DNA of 64,000 bases from an uncultured Methanomicrobiales archaeon (GTDB lineage Archaea; Halobacteriota; Methanomicrobia; Methanomicrobiales; Methanospirillaceae): contig CAILCG010000010.1 in assembly GCA_903832665.1 (NCBI GenBank), positions 135,036 to 199,035 of the forward strand, given 5' to 3'. Positions 42,378 to 50,614 of the stretch are shown here, piece by piece. The notes below the pieces were generated by a model. That model ran no database searches, was not told the DNA's origin, and was given only the letters and a program-made list of their open reading frames with translations. How positions within the stretch are numbered: the first letter of the stretch is position 1; every line of letters begins with the position of its first letter. A program made the translations under genes and the position numbers.

Positions 42378-43321
42378 GTGACCACTCCCCTCTTGTGGAT
42401 CAGCCAGATGAAGAACGGCGCCCCGATAAAAGCCGTGATGATCCCGACAGGAAGATCGGAAAAGAACGTGCGGGCAATGGTGTCAGAGACAACAAGGAGG
42501 ATTCCCCCGGCAAGGATGCAGGCAGGGATGACCACGCGGTTGTCCGGGCCAAGGAGCATCCGGACGATGTGCGGGGTGACGAGGCCAATGAACCCGATAC
42601 ACCCGGCGATCGAGACGGCGCCTGCAACGAGCAGGGTGCTGCCACCCAGCACCACCCAGCGGACCCGTGCGGAGTCGATACCGAGGTGGGCGGCCGTCTC
42701 CTCGCCAAGCGAGAGGGCGTTTAAGTCACGGCCCATGAAGAAGAGGAGCAGGCCGGCCGGGATGAGGATGCAGGCCATGAGGATAGCATCGGATGGTGAC
42801 GCGTTCCAGAACCCGCCCATGAGCCAGAAGATGATCTGGTGGACGTTCTGGCCGGCAATCGCGATCAGGAACGAGACGATGGCCGAGAAGAAGAACGAGA
42901 CGGCAATGCCGGTCAGGAGCAGGGTCTCAACGGAGATTACGCCTCTGCGTCCGGCAATCGACCAGACGATGAGGATCGCTGCAACAGCACCGATCCATGC
43001 GAAGATGGGGACAAAGAAACCGCCGAGTAAGACGATGGCAAGGGATGCACCCAGCGCTCCGCCGGAAGAAGTGCCGAGGATGTAGGGATCGGCCATCGGA
43101 TTCCGGAAGAGGGCCTGCATTGCTGCACCGGCAATGGCCAGGCTTGCCCCCACGAAAAATGCAGCAAGGACCCGGGGGAGCCGGATGCTTCCAACAATGT
43201 CGGCAGCACCGGGGCCGGCAGAGGGGATGCCAAAGCCGGCCGGGCCGGTGAACGTGCAGAGTACGATTGTCAGGATGGCGGCGACGGTCAGGCTGATGAT
43301 GAGAGGAATGGTTCTGGTCAA
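42374..43321 (-). CDS. btuC: Cobamide/iron-chelate ABC transporter permease, UUG start
   Basis: A FecCD-type permease of 315 residues with about nine helices: RLPRVLAAFFVGASLAIAG, MQALFRNPMADPYILG, and the ATPase-contact loop GIDSARVRWVVL. The start is TTG at 43321, preceded by GGAGTGA nine bases away. The stop overlaps btuD by ATGA. Confidence 0.88.
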   Translation of the reverse strand: MTRTIPLIISLTVAAILTIVLCTFTGPAGFGIPSAGPGAADIVGSIRLPRVLAAFFVGASLAIAGAAMQALFRNPMADPYILGTSSGGALGASLAIVLLGGFFVPIFAWIGAVAAILIVWSIAGRRGVISVETLLLTGIAVSFFFSAIVSFLIAIAGQNVHQIIFWLMGGFWNASPSDAILMACILIPAGLLLFFMGRDLNALSLGEETAAHLGIDSARVRWVVLGGSTLLVAGAVSIAGCIGFIGLVTPHIVRMLLGPDNRVVIPACILAGGILLVVSDTIARTFFSDLPVGIITAFIGAPFFIWLIHKRGVVT

Positions 43322-43875
43322 AGCGGGTGATCACTCCAGGGATTTTTTAAGAATATGGTCGCGATCTGCCGGCTGGGAACAGGCCGCGTCTCGTCAGTTT
43401 GTTGGGAGGCCGGCATGGGGACCGGCAAACGGCTCATCCATTGCCGGTCCTTACAGGGCCACTTCGGTCGGGTCGTATGAGAACAGCCGGAAATTCTTAT
43501 TAAAAACCCGTTACGCTGCTCTTCCCACAACGGTCCGTTCCTGCAGAGGGCAAAGCGGATGAACGCATCGCCATCAGCCAGGGCTTTAGTCGGGAGTAAC
43601 CGCTCGGAATCCTCATCAGAACGGAACATCCGCACGCTGCTGCTATCAGATACCGGGCAGTAATACCGGACTTCGAGCGGGTTCTCGTGCCCGTGAATAC
43701 CGGGATTGCGGGTGTAGTTGTAGGCGAATGCAACGGCCCACTGGTCATCCTGCATGTCTACGTATACATTTCCCACGAGCTGCTGGTTGTTGTGCCGGAT
43801 CATCACTTCGTCTTCAAACTTTTCAATGAGTTGCCGGGTTTCGGCCTGCGGTTTGATTCCAAAAATTTTTGCCAT
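43318..43875 (-). CDS. Unknown protein, possible frameshift near its end
   Basis: I recognise no family. The first ~120 residues look protein-like (VYVDMQDDQWAVAFAYNY, NPLEVRYYCPVSDSSSVRMF). After EEQRNGF the frame becomes arginine/proline-rich and unconvincing. One extra T in the run at 43502-43506 would shift it to FNKNFRLFSYDPTEVAL and a stop at 43451, which looks more natural. As written, the stop overlaps the btuC start by four bases, so the long frame cannot be excluded. Confidence 0.5.
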   Translation of the reverse strand: MAKIFGIKPQAETRQLIEKFEDEVMIRHNNQQLVGNVYVDMQDDQWAVAFAYNYTRNPGIHGHENPLEVRYYCPVSDSSSVRMFRSDEDSERLLPTKALADGDAFIRFALCRNGPLWEEQRNGFLIRISGCSHTTRPKWPCKDRQWMSRLPVPMPASQQTDETRPVPSRQIATIFLKNPWSDHPL

Positions 43876-44085
43876 GATATTTCTCCGTTCTCCAAATCTT
43901 GTGGTAAGTCTCTCTCATGTTGAATTTTTTTAAACAATTTTTCTCTGGCAAGCCGGTTCATTCACGATACGTCCCCGGCAAACGCGGAAACAACGGCTGC
44001 GATAATACCTGTCATGACAGGTATCAGCATCACACCAAGGGCTGGGGAAGCAGCGTTGCTCGCATAACAATCAAAGGGTCCTCAT

Positions 44086-44397
44086 TCACTCCACAGTCCT
44101 CCCGCGTGCCTGCCCGGCCCAGAATCCAAAGACGGCCCCGACCAGAATCCCGCCAACCGCTGCCTGCAATGCAAACAGGCAGGCTTCGATCTCCCCGCTT
44201 GGAGGCACCCACTGGGGGATCAGGGGCTGGAAATTTTCCACAGGATTACCGGAAAGTTTTGCGATAAGCCCGGAACCCACATGATCAGAACCGGCAAATT
44301 CCGCCCCGCTCATGGTTGCACTCGTGTACAGGAACAATGCGCAGAACGCTACAATTGCGAGCCCGGCCAGGAGTTCAAGCGTATACCTGTATGCCAT
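44086..44397 (-). CDS. cbiN: Cobalt ECF transport protein CbiN
   Basis: CbiN has two membrane helices flanking an extracytoplasmic loop and loads cobalt into CbiM. Here the helices are about residues 8-30 and 78-96; the loop has FAGSDHVGSGLI and QPLIPQWVPPSGEIE, family-typical. The ATG at 44397 overlaps the cbiM stop by ATGA. No cbiQ or cbiO follows within the window; the 210 bases downstream hold no gene I can support. Confidence 0.85.
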   Translation of the reverse strand: MAYRYTLELLAGLAIVAFCALFLYTSATMSGAEFAGSDHVGSGLIAKLSGNPVENFQPLIPQWVPPSGEIEACLFALQAAVGGILVGAVFGFWAGQARGRTVE

Positions 44398-45089
44398 CAG
44401 CACTCACTCCGGGCCGCATTGATCTTTTCTTCAGAGAATACTTTCAGCCGGATCAGGATATCCGGTTTGAGCGTAAGGATATACTTGAACACCAGTGCAA
44501 GGACAACGCCTTCGACTATCGCAAGCGGGATCTGTGTAACAGCAAATATGCATAAGAACAGGATGAATGAACTTGCAACACCACCGGTCTCTGCCGGGTA
44601 TGCGAGCGCCAGTTCAAGCGAGGTTGTGACATACGTGAACATATCCGCAAGAGCAGTTACCAGGAATACCGTTACGTAAACATTTACCGAAGTGTCCCGG
44701 AGTAACCGGTACACCCCGTACCCCACCAACGGCCCGATGATTCCCATGGAGACGATGTTGGCCCCGAGTGTCGAGAGCCCGCCATGTGCCAGGAACAAGC
44801 TCTGGAATAAAAGAACAATTGCACAAACCACCGCGGTGATCCATGGCCCAAACGAGATCGTTGAGAGCCCGGTTCCGGTCGGGTGCGAACAACTGCCCGT
44901 GACTGAGGGGAGTTTGAAGGATGACAGGATGAAAATAAATCCACCCGTTACCCCCAGCAGGGGAAGTGCTTCCCGGTCAAGGGCCAGTACTTTTTTCAGT
45001 TGGTATATTCCGAGCATGAGGCAGGGCAGGGCCACGATCCACCAGATCAGGCACCATTGCCATGGTAAGAATCCTTCCATGATATGCAT
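44397..45089 (-). CDS. cbiM: Cobalt ECF transport substrate-binding membrane protein CbiM
   Basis: The start at 45089 gives the essential N-terminus MHIMEGFLPWQW, whose Met and His help chelate the metal. Seven hydrophobic helices follow, with the second metal histidine region KLPSVTGSCSHPTGTGLS. CbiM selects Co(II) (or Ni for relatives). It forms a unit with cbiN, upstream of the btuCDF-cbiZ series on the same strand. TTTTTATTAAG near 45114-45133 may be its TATA region. Confidence 0.9.
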   Translation of the reverse strand: MHIMEGFLPWQWCLIWWIVALPCLMLGIYQLKKVLALDREALPLLGVTGGFIFILSSFKLPSVTGSCSHPTGTGLSTISFGPWITAVVCAIVLLFQSLFLAHGGLSTLGANIVSMGIIGPLVGYGVYRLLRDTSVNVYVTVFLVTALADMFTYVTTSLELALAYPAETGGVASSFILFLCIFAVTQIPLAIVEGVVLALVFKYILTLKPDILIRLKVFSEEKINAARSEC

Positions 45090-45322
45090 AGTAATACAGA
45101 ACAAGTGTACCTGTCTTAACTTAATAAAAATTGCTTAGTTGCAGCGGATTGCCAGAGATAAAACAATTTCTTATCCTGACCCCTGGAGTTTCGTGTCGAT
45201 ATATCCCCCAAATGGTTAAGTAATTTTTATTTTTTCGTAACTATTAATATTAAATCACAATATTTTTAATCCACTTAGTGCTACAATATTTAACAAACGT
45301 AGCATTATTTTTTGGTGAACAC

Positions 45323-45514
45323 ATGCACATTCCTGACGCATTCATACCGATTACCCAGAGTATTGTCTATTGGATCATTGCTCTCGTATTTATCGCCCTC
45401 TCCCTGCGATGGGCAAGAACGGAGATGACGGAAGAAAAGATTCCCCTTGTCGCGGTACTGGCGGCCGGGTTGCAGAAAAAACCTAATCAGAACAAGGAGC
45501 TGAAATCCGCATGA
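45323..45514 (+). CDS. Stand-alone CbiM N-terminal segment (63 residues)
   Basis: MHIPDAFIPITQSIVYW, one membrane helix and SLRWARTEMTEEKIPLVAVLAAG match only the first quarter of CbiM, including the metal-binding MHIPD end. The frame then stops after a short Lys/Asn-rich tail. GGTGAAC precedes the ATG. Its stop overlaps the next gene by ATGA, so it is a translated, coupled leader gene rather than random debris. It may be a CbiM remnant or a small accessory protein of the adjacent ABC system. Confidence 0.65.
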   Translation: MHIPDAFIPITQSIVYWIIALVFIALSLRWARTEMTEEKIPLVAVLAAGLQKKPNQNKELKSA

Positions 45515-46667
45515 AGAAAATTATAATGAGCACCCTTATTGTCACGGCGATTCTTGTTGCCGTTATCGTGTCTGCGGGATGTGCAGCACAGAGCGCCTCG
45601 CAAAGCACTACCCCGACCACTCCCCAAAGCACCGTTCAAGCCGATACCGGAAAAATTACCGTCACCGATATGCCAACCGGACCGTGGATGTCCAGAAAAC
45701 ACCCCAGCGGATTATTGGCGTGGGAGCCGGTGCCCTGCGGATGATTGCGTATCTCCAGGCCACCGATCGTGTGGTGGGTGTCGATGATCGCGAACAGAAG
45801 AAATACAACACCTCTGGGTTCGGCATGCCGTCGGGAATCGACAAACCTTACAACCTGGCAAATCCCGCTCTCTCAACATTGCCTTTCATTGGCGGAAAGA
45901 CCGGGGACCCGGAACTTATCGCAGCACAAAACCCGGACGTGGTCTTCTATACGTTCACCACTGGCAAGGATGCCCAGACATTACAGGAAAAAAGCGGGCG
46001 TTCCGTGGTTGCCCTGACAACCGGGGATCTCGGGAAGAATAAAGATGTCTTCTACCAGTCGTTGCGGCTGATGGCAAAGATCCTTGGGAAAGAACAGCGG
46101 GCAGAGTCTGTCACTTCGTACATCGACGGAACAATCAAGGATCTGAATGACCGGACAAAAGACATCCCGGCCGATAAACGTCCGCGTGTGTATGTAGGCG
46201 GTATCGCATTCAACGGAGCACACGGCTTCCTCTCCACGGATCCCGCATATTCACCACTGCTCATGGTGAACGGCAACAATGTTGCAGCCTCAGCAAGTGC
46301 CGGTGGGCAGATGATGATCGACAAGGAAAAACTACTGGACTGGAAACCCGATGTGATCTTTGTCGATGAAGCGAGTTATGCTCTCGTCAAAGAGGATCTC
46401 AAAGACCCGGTCTACCAGTCACTTCCGGCAGTAAAGAACGGCCGGGTTTACGCGGTGATGCCCTACAACTGGTACGCCAATAATTACGACACCGTACTCG
46501 CTGATGCGTACTACATCGGAAAGACCCTTTATCCCGAACAGTTTGCTGATGTGGACCCCGCACACAAAGCCGATGAGATCTACACGATGCTGGATGGGAA
46601 ACCGGTGTACAGCGATATGAAGACACTCTTTGGCGGCTTTGTTCCGTTCTCGACACTGGTGAAATGA
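45511..46667 (+). pseudogene. Metal-chelate ABC substrate-binding lipoprotein, frameshifted near its N-terminus
   Basis: The first frame (45511 on) gives a signal peptide and lipobox VIVSAGCAAQ, a Ser/Thr/Gln linker and KITVTDM. The binding domain (NRTVDVQKTPQRIIGVGAG, DPELIAAQNPDVVFY, PDVIFVDEASY) runs in another frame to 46667. One missing base near 45671-45675 accounts for the break. The fold is the iron/cobamide-chelate class and the mature domain is otherwise complete. First large gene of the plus-strand ABC cluster. Confidence 0.85.
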
Positions 46668-46716
46668 GGATGCGGCGATATGCAACAATACGGCCCCGAT
46701 TCCTGATCTTGCGGCA

Positions 46717-47553
46717 GTGCCGGGCATATCCCCGGCAAACCCCCTATCCTTTCTCGACAATGCGCTTACGGGAGTACGGCAGTACCATGCAGTGATGACA
46801 GCCCTCGATCTCGGGTTATTCGAAATTCTCCGGAAACCAAAAACCGGGCCGGACTGTACTCACCTGCTGGAATGCAGACCGGAGATCATCACCCTTCTCT
46901 GTGATGGGCTGGTCACGCTGGGCCTGTTGGAAAAAACCGGGGAACGTTTCCGCAACAGTGAAATCACGATGAATTATCTGGTCGATGGCGCACCGTTCTC
47001 CCAGCAGAATGCCCTCGCGTTCCAGAAAAAACTGGCTGGATACTGGGCAGATCTTCCCAGGATTACGAAAGAGGGTCCGGTCACCTGTGACCGTGCGCAG
47101 ATGTTCCGGGATGTGATCATCCCCTCCATGGCGGAAAACTGTCGGTGCGGACTCCTCCAGCAGGTGACTGCACGAGTGGCAGCGATCCCTGAATTTTCTG
47201 CTGCCCGCAGGTTGCTTGACCTAGGTGGGGGGTATGATATCATCTTCTCATCATCAAATCCCGGGGGAAAAGTGCCGGAACTGATCCCGAAGATCGCCGG
47301 GGCACTCAATTCGGGCGGTCTGTTCATCAACAAACAGGCGATCGACGATGCGCCGTACGATCCGTGGCTCAGCCTCGAATGGAATCTCTGGACCTTTGAC
47401 GGTGTGCAGAAACAGGCAGCCCGGTATGTCTTTGCCAACAGTGTACCGTTTGCGGAATATAACCGGCTGCTCGCTGACCATGGTTTTGTTGTGCGGGAGG
47501 TTGTGCCAATCGATGCACAATCGGCCATGACCATTGCCGAGAAGGTGGGCTAA
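46717..47553 (+). pseudogene. O-methyltransferase-like protein lacking its SAM-binding core
   Basis: The N-terminal dimerisation winged helix of acetylserotonin/hydroxyneurosporene-type methyltransferases is present (VMTALDLGLFEIL, LCDGLVTLGLLEKTG). Motif I begins as RRLLDLGGG, but the next residues are YDIIFSSSNPGG, which belong about 60 residues later in the family. The acidic loop and motif II-III region are therefore missing by an in-frame deletion near 47225-47230. It can hardly bind SAM. The GTG at 46717 is a weak start without a ribosome site. Confidence 0.75.
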
Positions 47554-47585
47554 AATGATCTTCCGGTCTTCTCTACGGACGAAAA

Positions 47586-48659
47586 ATGCATCTTGACATC
47601 AGCGCCGTCCAAGAACCCGGGGCCTACACCGGCTACATCCGGAAAAAAGTACTCTTCCTCTGTGCCTGTACGGTAATTCTGGTTCTTCTTGCATTCGTAT
47701 CCGTGGGTGTGGGAAGTGTCATGATTCCCTTTGCCGATGTGATCCAGACACTGGTATATCACTCATCAGGCAATGCCGAGATGATCATCTGGAACATCCG
47801 GCTTCCCCGGGTCCTTGCTGCGGTAGTCTGCGGTATCGGGCTTGCGGCAGCAGGGGTTGTCATGCAATCCGTTTTGCGTAATCCGCTGAGTTCTCCCTAC
47901 ACGCTGGGTGTCTCGCAGGCAGCCGCCTTTGGTGCAGCGGTTGCCATCACCCTGTTTGGCGCAGGTACACTGGGTCGTCTTATCTCGGACGCGATTGTTG
48001 TCAACAACCCGTACCTTGTCACCATCTGTGCATTTATGTCATCGCTGGTAGCAACTTCAGTAATCCTTCTCGTGGCAAAATACCGGAGCACCAGTCCGGA
48101 GGTGATGATCCTTGTGGGTGTTGCGCTTGCTGCCCTCTTCACCGCAGGGACAACCTTCCTCCAGTACTTCTCCAGCGCCGAACAGATCGCCGCGATCGTC
48201 TTCTGGACATTCGGGGATGTGGGACGGGCAACGTGGAGTGATCTGGCGATCATCGTTGCCGTAATCACTCCCTGCCTTGTGTATTTCATGGTAAAACGCT
48301 GGGACTACAATGCTCTCGACAGCGGTGACGAGACGGCAAAGAGTCTTGGCGTCAATGCCGAACGTGTGCGGACCGTGGCGATGTTCCTTTCATCACTCAT
48401 TGCGGCTGTTGTAGTCTCCTTCCTAGGCATCATCGGGTTCATCGGCCTTGTCAGCCCGCACATGGTACGGCGCATCATTGGCGACGACCAGCGGTATCTC
48501 CTTCCCGGCTCCTGCATTGTGGGGGGCATCATTCTTCTCGGCGCTGATACCGTGGCGCGCATCATCATTGCACCCGCTGTGCTCCCGGCGGGAGTGCTCA
48601 CCGCATTTCTTGGCGCACCGCTCTTCCTCCACCTGCTGATCCGGGGGACCCGGTCATGA
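47586..48659 (+). CDS. FecCD-family metal-chelate ABC permease
   Basis: A 357-residue permease with about ten helices; IRLPRVLAAVVCGIGLAAAG, MQSVLRNPLSSPYTLG and the coupling loop SLGVNAERVRTVAM are conserved. GLVSPHMVRRIIG is the C-terminal signature. It overlaps the ATPase gene by ATGA and is intact. Substrate unknown; the neighbours suggest a metal chelate. Confidence 0.88.
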   Translation: MHLDISAVQEPGAYTGYIRKKVLFLCACTVILVLLAFVSVGVGSVMIPFADVIQTLVYHSSGNAEMIIWNIRLPRVLAAVVCGIGLAAAGVVMQSVLRNPLSSPYTLGVSQAAAFGAAVAITLFGAGTLGRLISDAIVVNNPYLVTICAFMSSLVATSVILLVAKYRSTSPEVMILVGVALAALFTAGTTFLQYFSSAEQIAAIVFWTFGDVGRATWSDLAIIVAVITPCLVYFMVKRWDYNALDSGDETAKSLGVNAERVRTVAMFLSSLIAAVVVSFLGIIGFIGLVSPHMVRRIIGDDQRYLLPGSCIVGGIILLGADTVARIIIAPAVLPAGVLTAFLGAPLFLHLLIRGTRS

Positions 48660-49468
48660 TCTTAAGCGTTCAGGATCTCTCGTTCCGGTACAATAGCCAT
48701 CCGGTTCTCCAGGATGTCCGCTGCGAAGCCCGGCCGGATGAGATCGTTGCAATCCTCGGTCCCAACGGGGCCGGTAAAACCACCCTGCTGCGCTGCATGA
48801 ATGCCATGCTCCGGCCAAAGACCGGCACGGTCATGCTCGGTGAACAGGACATACTTTCCCTATCCAGAAGGGAGATCGCCCGGTCGGTCGCCCATGTCCC
48901 GCAGCATACTGAACCCCCACGGGTGACCGCGTTCGATGCAATCCTGCTCGGCCGGCGCCCGTGGATTGGCATGAATGTGCACCAGGACGATATCTTAAAA
49001 GTCCAGGTAATTATCGAACAGCTCCACCTGTCCGGTCTTGCGCTGCGGCATGTAGACGCGATGAGCGGCGGGGAGCTCCAGAAGATCGTCATCGCCCGTG
49101 CGTTGGTGCAGGAGCCCCGGGTGCTGCTGCTCGATGAACCGACCAGCAGCCTGGACTTAAAAAACCAGCACGAGATCATGCGGTTCATCCGCTCCGTGGT
49201 TCACACACACCATCTTACAGCCCTGATGACCATGCACGATCTCAATCTTGCACTTCATTATGCCGACCGTTTTGTCCTGCTCAAAGAGGGCATGGTCTAT
49301 GCAGCGGGAGGTGAGGAAGTGATCACGCCAAAACTGATCGAAGAGGTCTATGGGGTACCGGTTGCGATCCGACGCTGGGGCGGGAGGAATGTGGTTGTAC
49401 CGCACGCTGATGCGGATGATTCCCTGCGATTGCCAGGAGATTCCCCCGGGACGGTGATGAGTATGTGA
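48656..49468 (+). CDS. Metal-chelate ABC transporter ATPase
   Basis: A 270-residue FepC-like ATPase: GPNGAGKTT, HVPQHTEPP, MSGGELQKIVIARAL, VLLLDEPTSSLD and MTMHDLNLAL. It is coupled to the permease by four overlapping bases. It lacks the extra C-terminal domain of the btuD copy at 41097. Confidence 0.88.
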   Translation: MILSVQDLSFRYNSHPVLQDVRCEARPDEIVAILGPNGAGKTTLLRCMNAMLRPKTGTVMLGEQDILSLSRREIARSVAHVPQHTEPPRVTAFDAILLGRRPWIGMNVHQDDILKVQVIIEQLHLSGLALRHVDAMSGGELQKIVIARALVQEPRVLLLDEPTSSLDLKNQHEIMRFIRSVVHTHHLTALMTMHDLNLALHYADRFVLLKEGMVYAAGGEEVITPKLIEEVYGVPVAIRRWGGRNVVVPHADADDSLRLPGDSPGTVMSM

Positions 49469-49610
49469 CTCAGGGAATAATCTTTACGTAAGTTTCGACA
49501 AAAAAACAGCCTCAACTATCCATCTCATATTTTTGCACGTCTTTTCCTTAATTGCAAAAGAAAAACAAAGTAATTCACTCCAAAAAAGAACAAACTATAC
49601 ACGTGATCCT

Positions 49611-50228
49611 ATGACCCAAGCCATAAAATCCTACAACGAAGCCGTTGCCTTTCACGGGCATGCCTGCCCCGGGCTTGCCCTCGGCTACCGGGCAGCAGCG
49701 TACGCAATGGACGCCCTCAGGGCCGGCCGCTCTGATGATGAAGACCTTGTCTGTATTGTGGAGAACGATGCCTGCGGGGTAGACGCGATCCAGCTGGTTG
49801 CCGGCTGCTCGGTGGGAAAGGGCAACCTGATCCTCCAGGACTTTGGCAAGCACGCCTACACGTTCATAGACCGGAAATACAACCGGGCGATCCGGCTGGT
49901 CCAGCGCCCGGAACCGGTTGTTCAGCGCATCGACCCGGTGGCATCAGCCCTCCGGGAAAAAGTGATGGGCGGGACCGCAACCCCTGCCGAACACAAAGAG
50001 TTCCACGAGCGGCAGGCCGGTGTTATTGAAAAGATCCTTACGATGCCCTTTGAGGAACTGTTCATTGCAAATGAAGTCAGGCCGGAAATTCCCGTGCGGG
50101 CAAAGATCTTCGCATCTGTCCCGTGTGCGAAATGTGACGAGATGGTTGCCGAGCACCGGGCCCGGGTCCGTGACGGGAAATTTGTCTGCATGCCCTGTGC
50201 CGGTGAGTATGGTAGAGGATGGAAGTAA
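49611..50228 (+). CDS. fmdE: FmdE family protein
   Basis: The start at 49611 follows GTGAT and gives the typical opening before HGHACPGLALGYRAA, the metal-binding HGHxCPG motif. VENDACGVDAIQ and KGNLILQDFGKHAY are also typical, and the C-terminus is a zinc ribbon (CAKCDEM, CMPC). FmdE co-purifies with molybdenum formylmethanofuran dehydrogenase in Methanosarcina; its exact role is open. It lies 142 bases after a metal-chelate ABC transporter, a common pairing that suggests a molybdenum, tungsten or other metal link. Confidence 0.88.
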   Translation: MTQAIKSYNEAVAFHGHACPGLALGYRAAAYAMDALRAGRSDDEDLVCIVENDACGVDAIQLVAGCSVGKGNLILQDFGKHAYTFIDRKYNRAIRLVQRPEPVVQRIDPVASALREKVMGGTATPAEHKEFHERQAGVIEKILTMPFEELFIANEVRPEIPVRAKIFASVPCAKCDEMVAEHRARVRDGKFVCMPCAGEYGRGWK

Positions 50229-50260
50229 TCAGTTTCCTAATTTTTGAACATCTGTCGGAA

Positions 50261-50518
50261 AAAAAACGACCCTCATATTCGCATTCCGGCAGGGTTTCCG
50301 GGGTCAGGATGGGGTAAATCAGGTGGCGAAAAATACCTCGATTTAATGCCCTTTGGCGGGCTTTAGGAGAGGTGCAATTCTGCCGTATTTTGACGAACAG
50401 AGCGATTAAAAAGCGTATTTTCCACAGGAACTGAAAATACGGAATTATCGGGGTTTTCCGGTATTGGACGGAGCATCGAAGAAGGAAAAGGAGCCCGTAT
50501 AGGGCTTATTTTATCATA
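50261..50518 (+). repeat. Non-coding direct repeat C, copy 2
   Basis: Aligns along its length with 16315-16571 and 59890-60140. The shared 3' hairpin AGCCC-GTATA-GGGCT is at 50492-50506, followed by TATTTTAT as in copy 1. It fills most of the 386-base gap between fmdE and the kinase operon, on the same strand as both. Confidence 0.85.
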
Positions 50519-50614
50519 CCCCGGTTACCCGGGTAGTATGTGTCTTGGCAGGGAGTTAAAAATCGCCAACAATGAATATTTAATCACCGTTGTTCAATGA
50601 AGAGTTAGTATCAA

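Noticed and set aside
45105..45322. Cobalamin riboswitch before cbiM
   Set aside because: No B12-box or conserved riboswitch core is visible, and such elements are not known in archaea.
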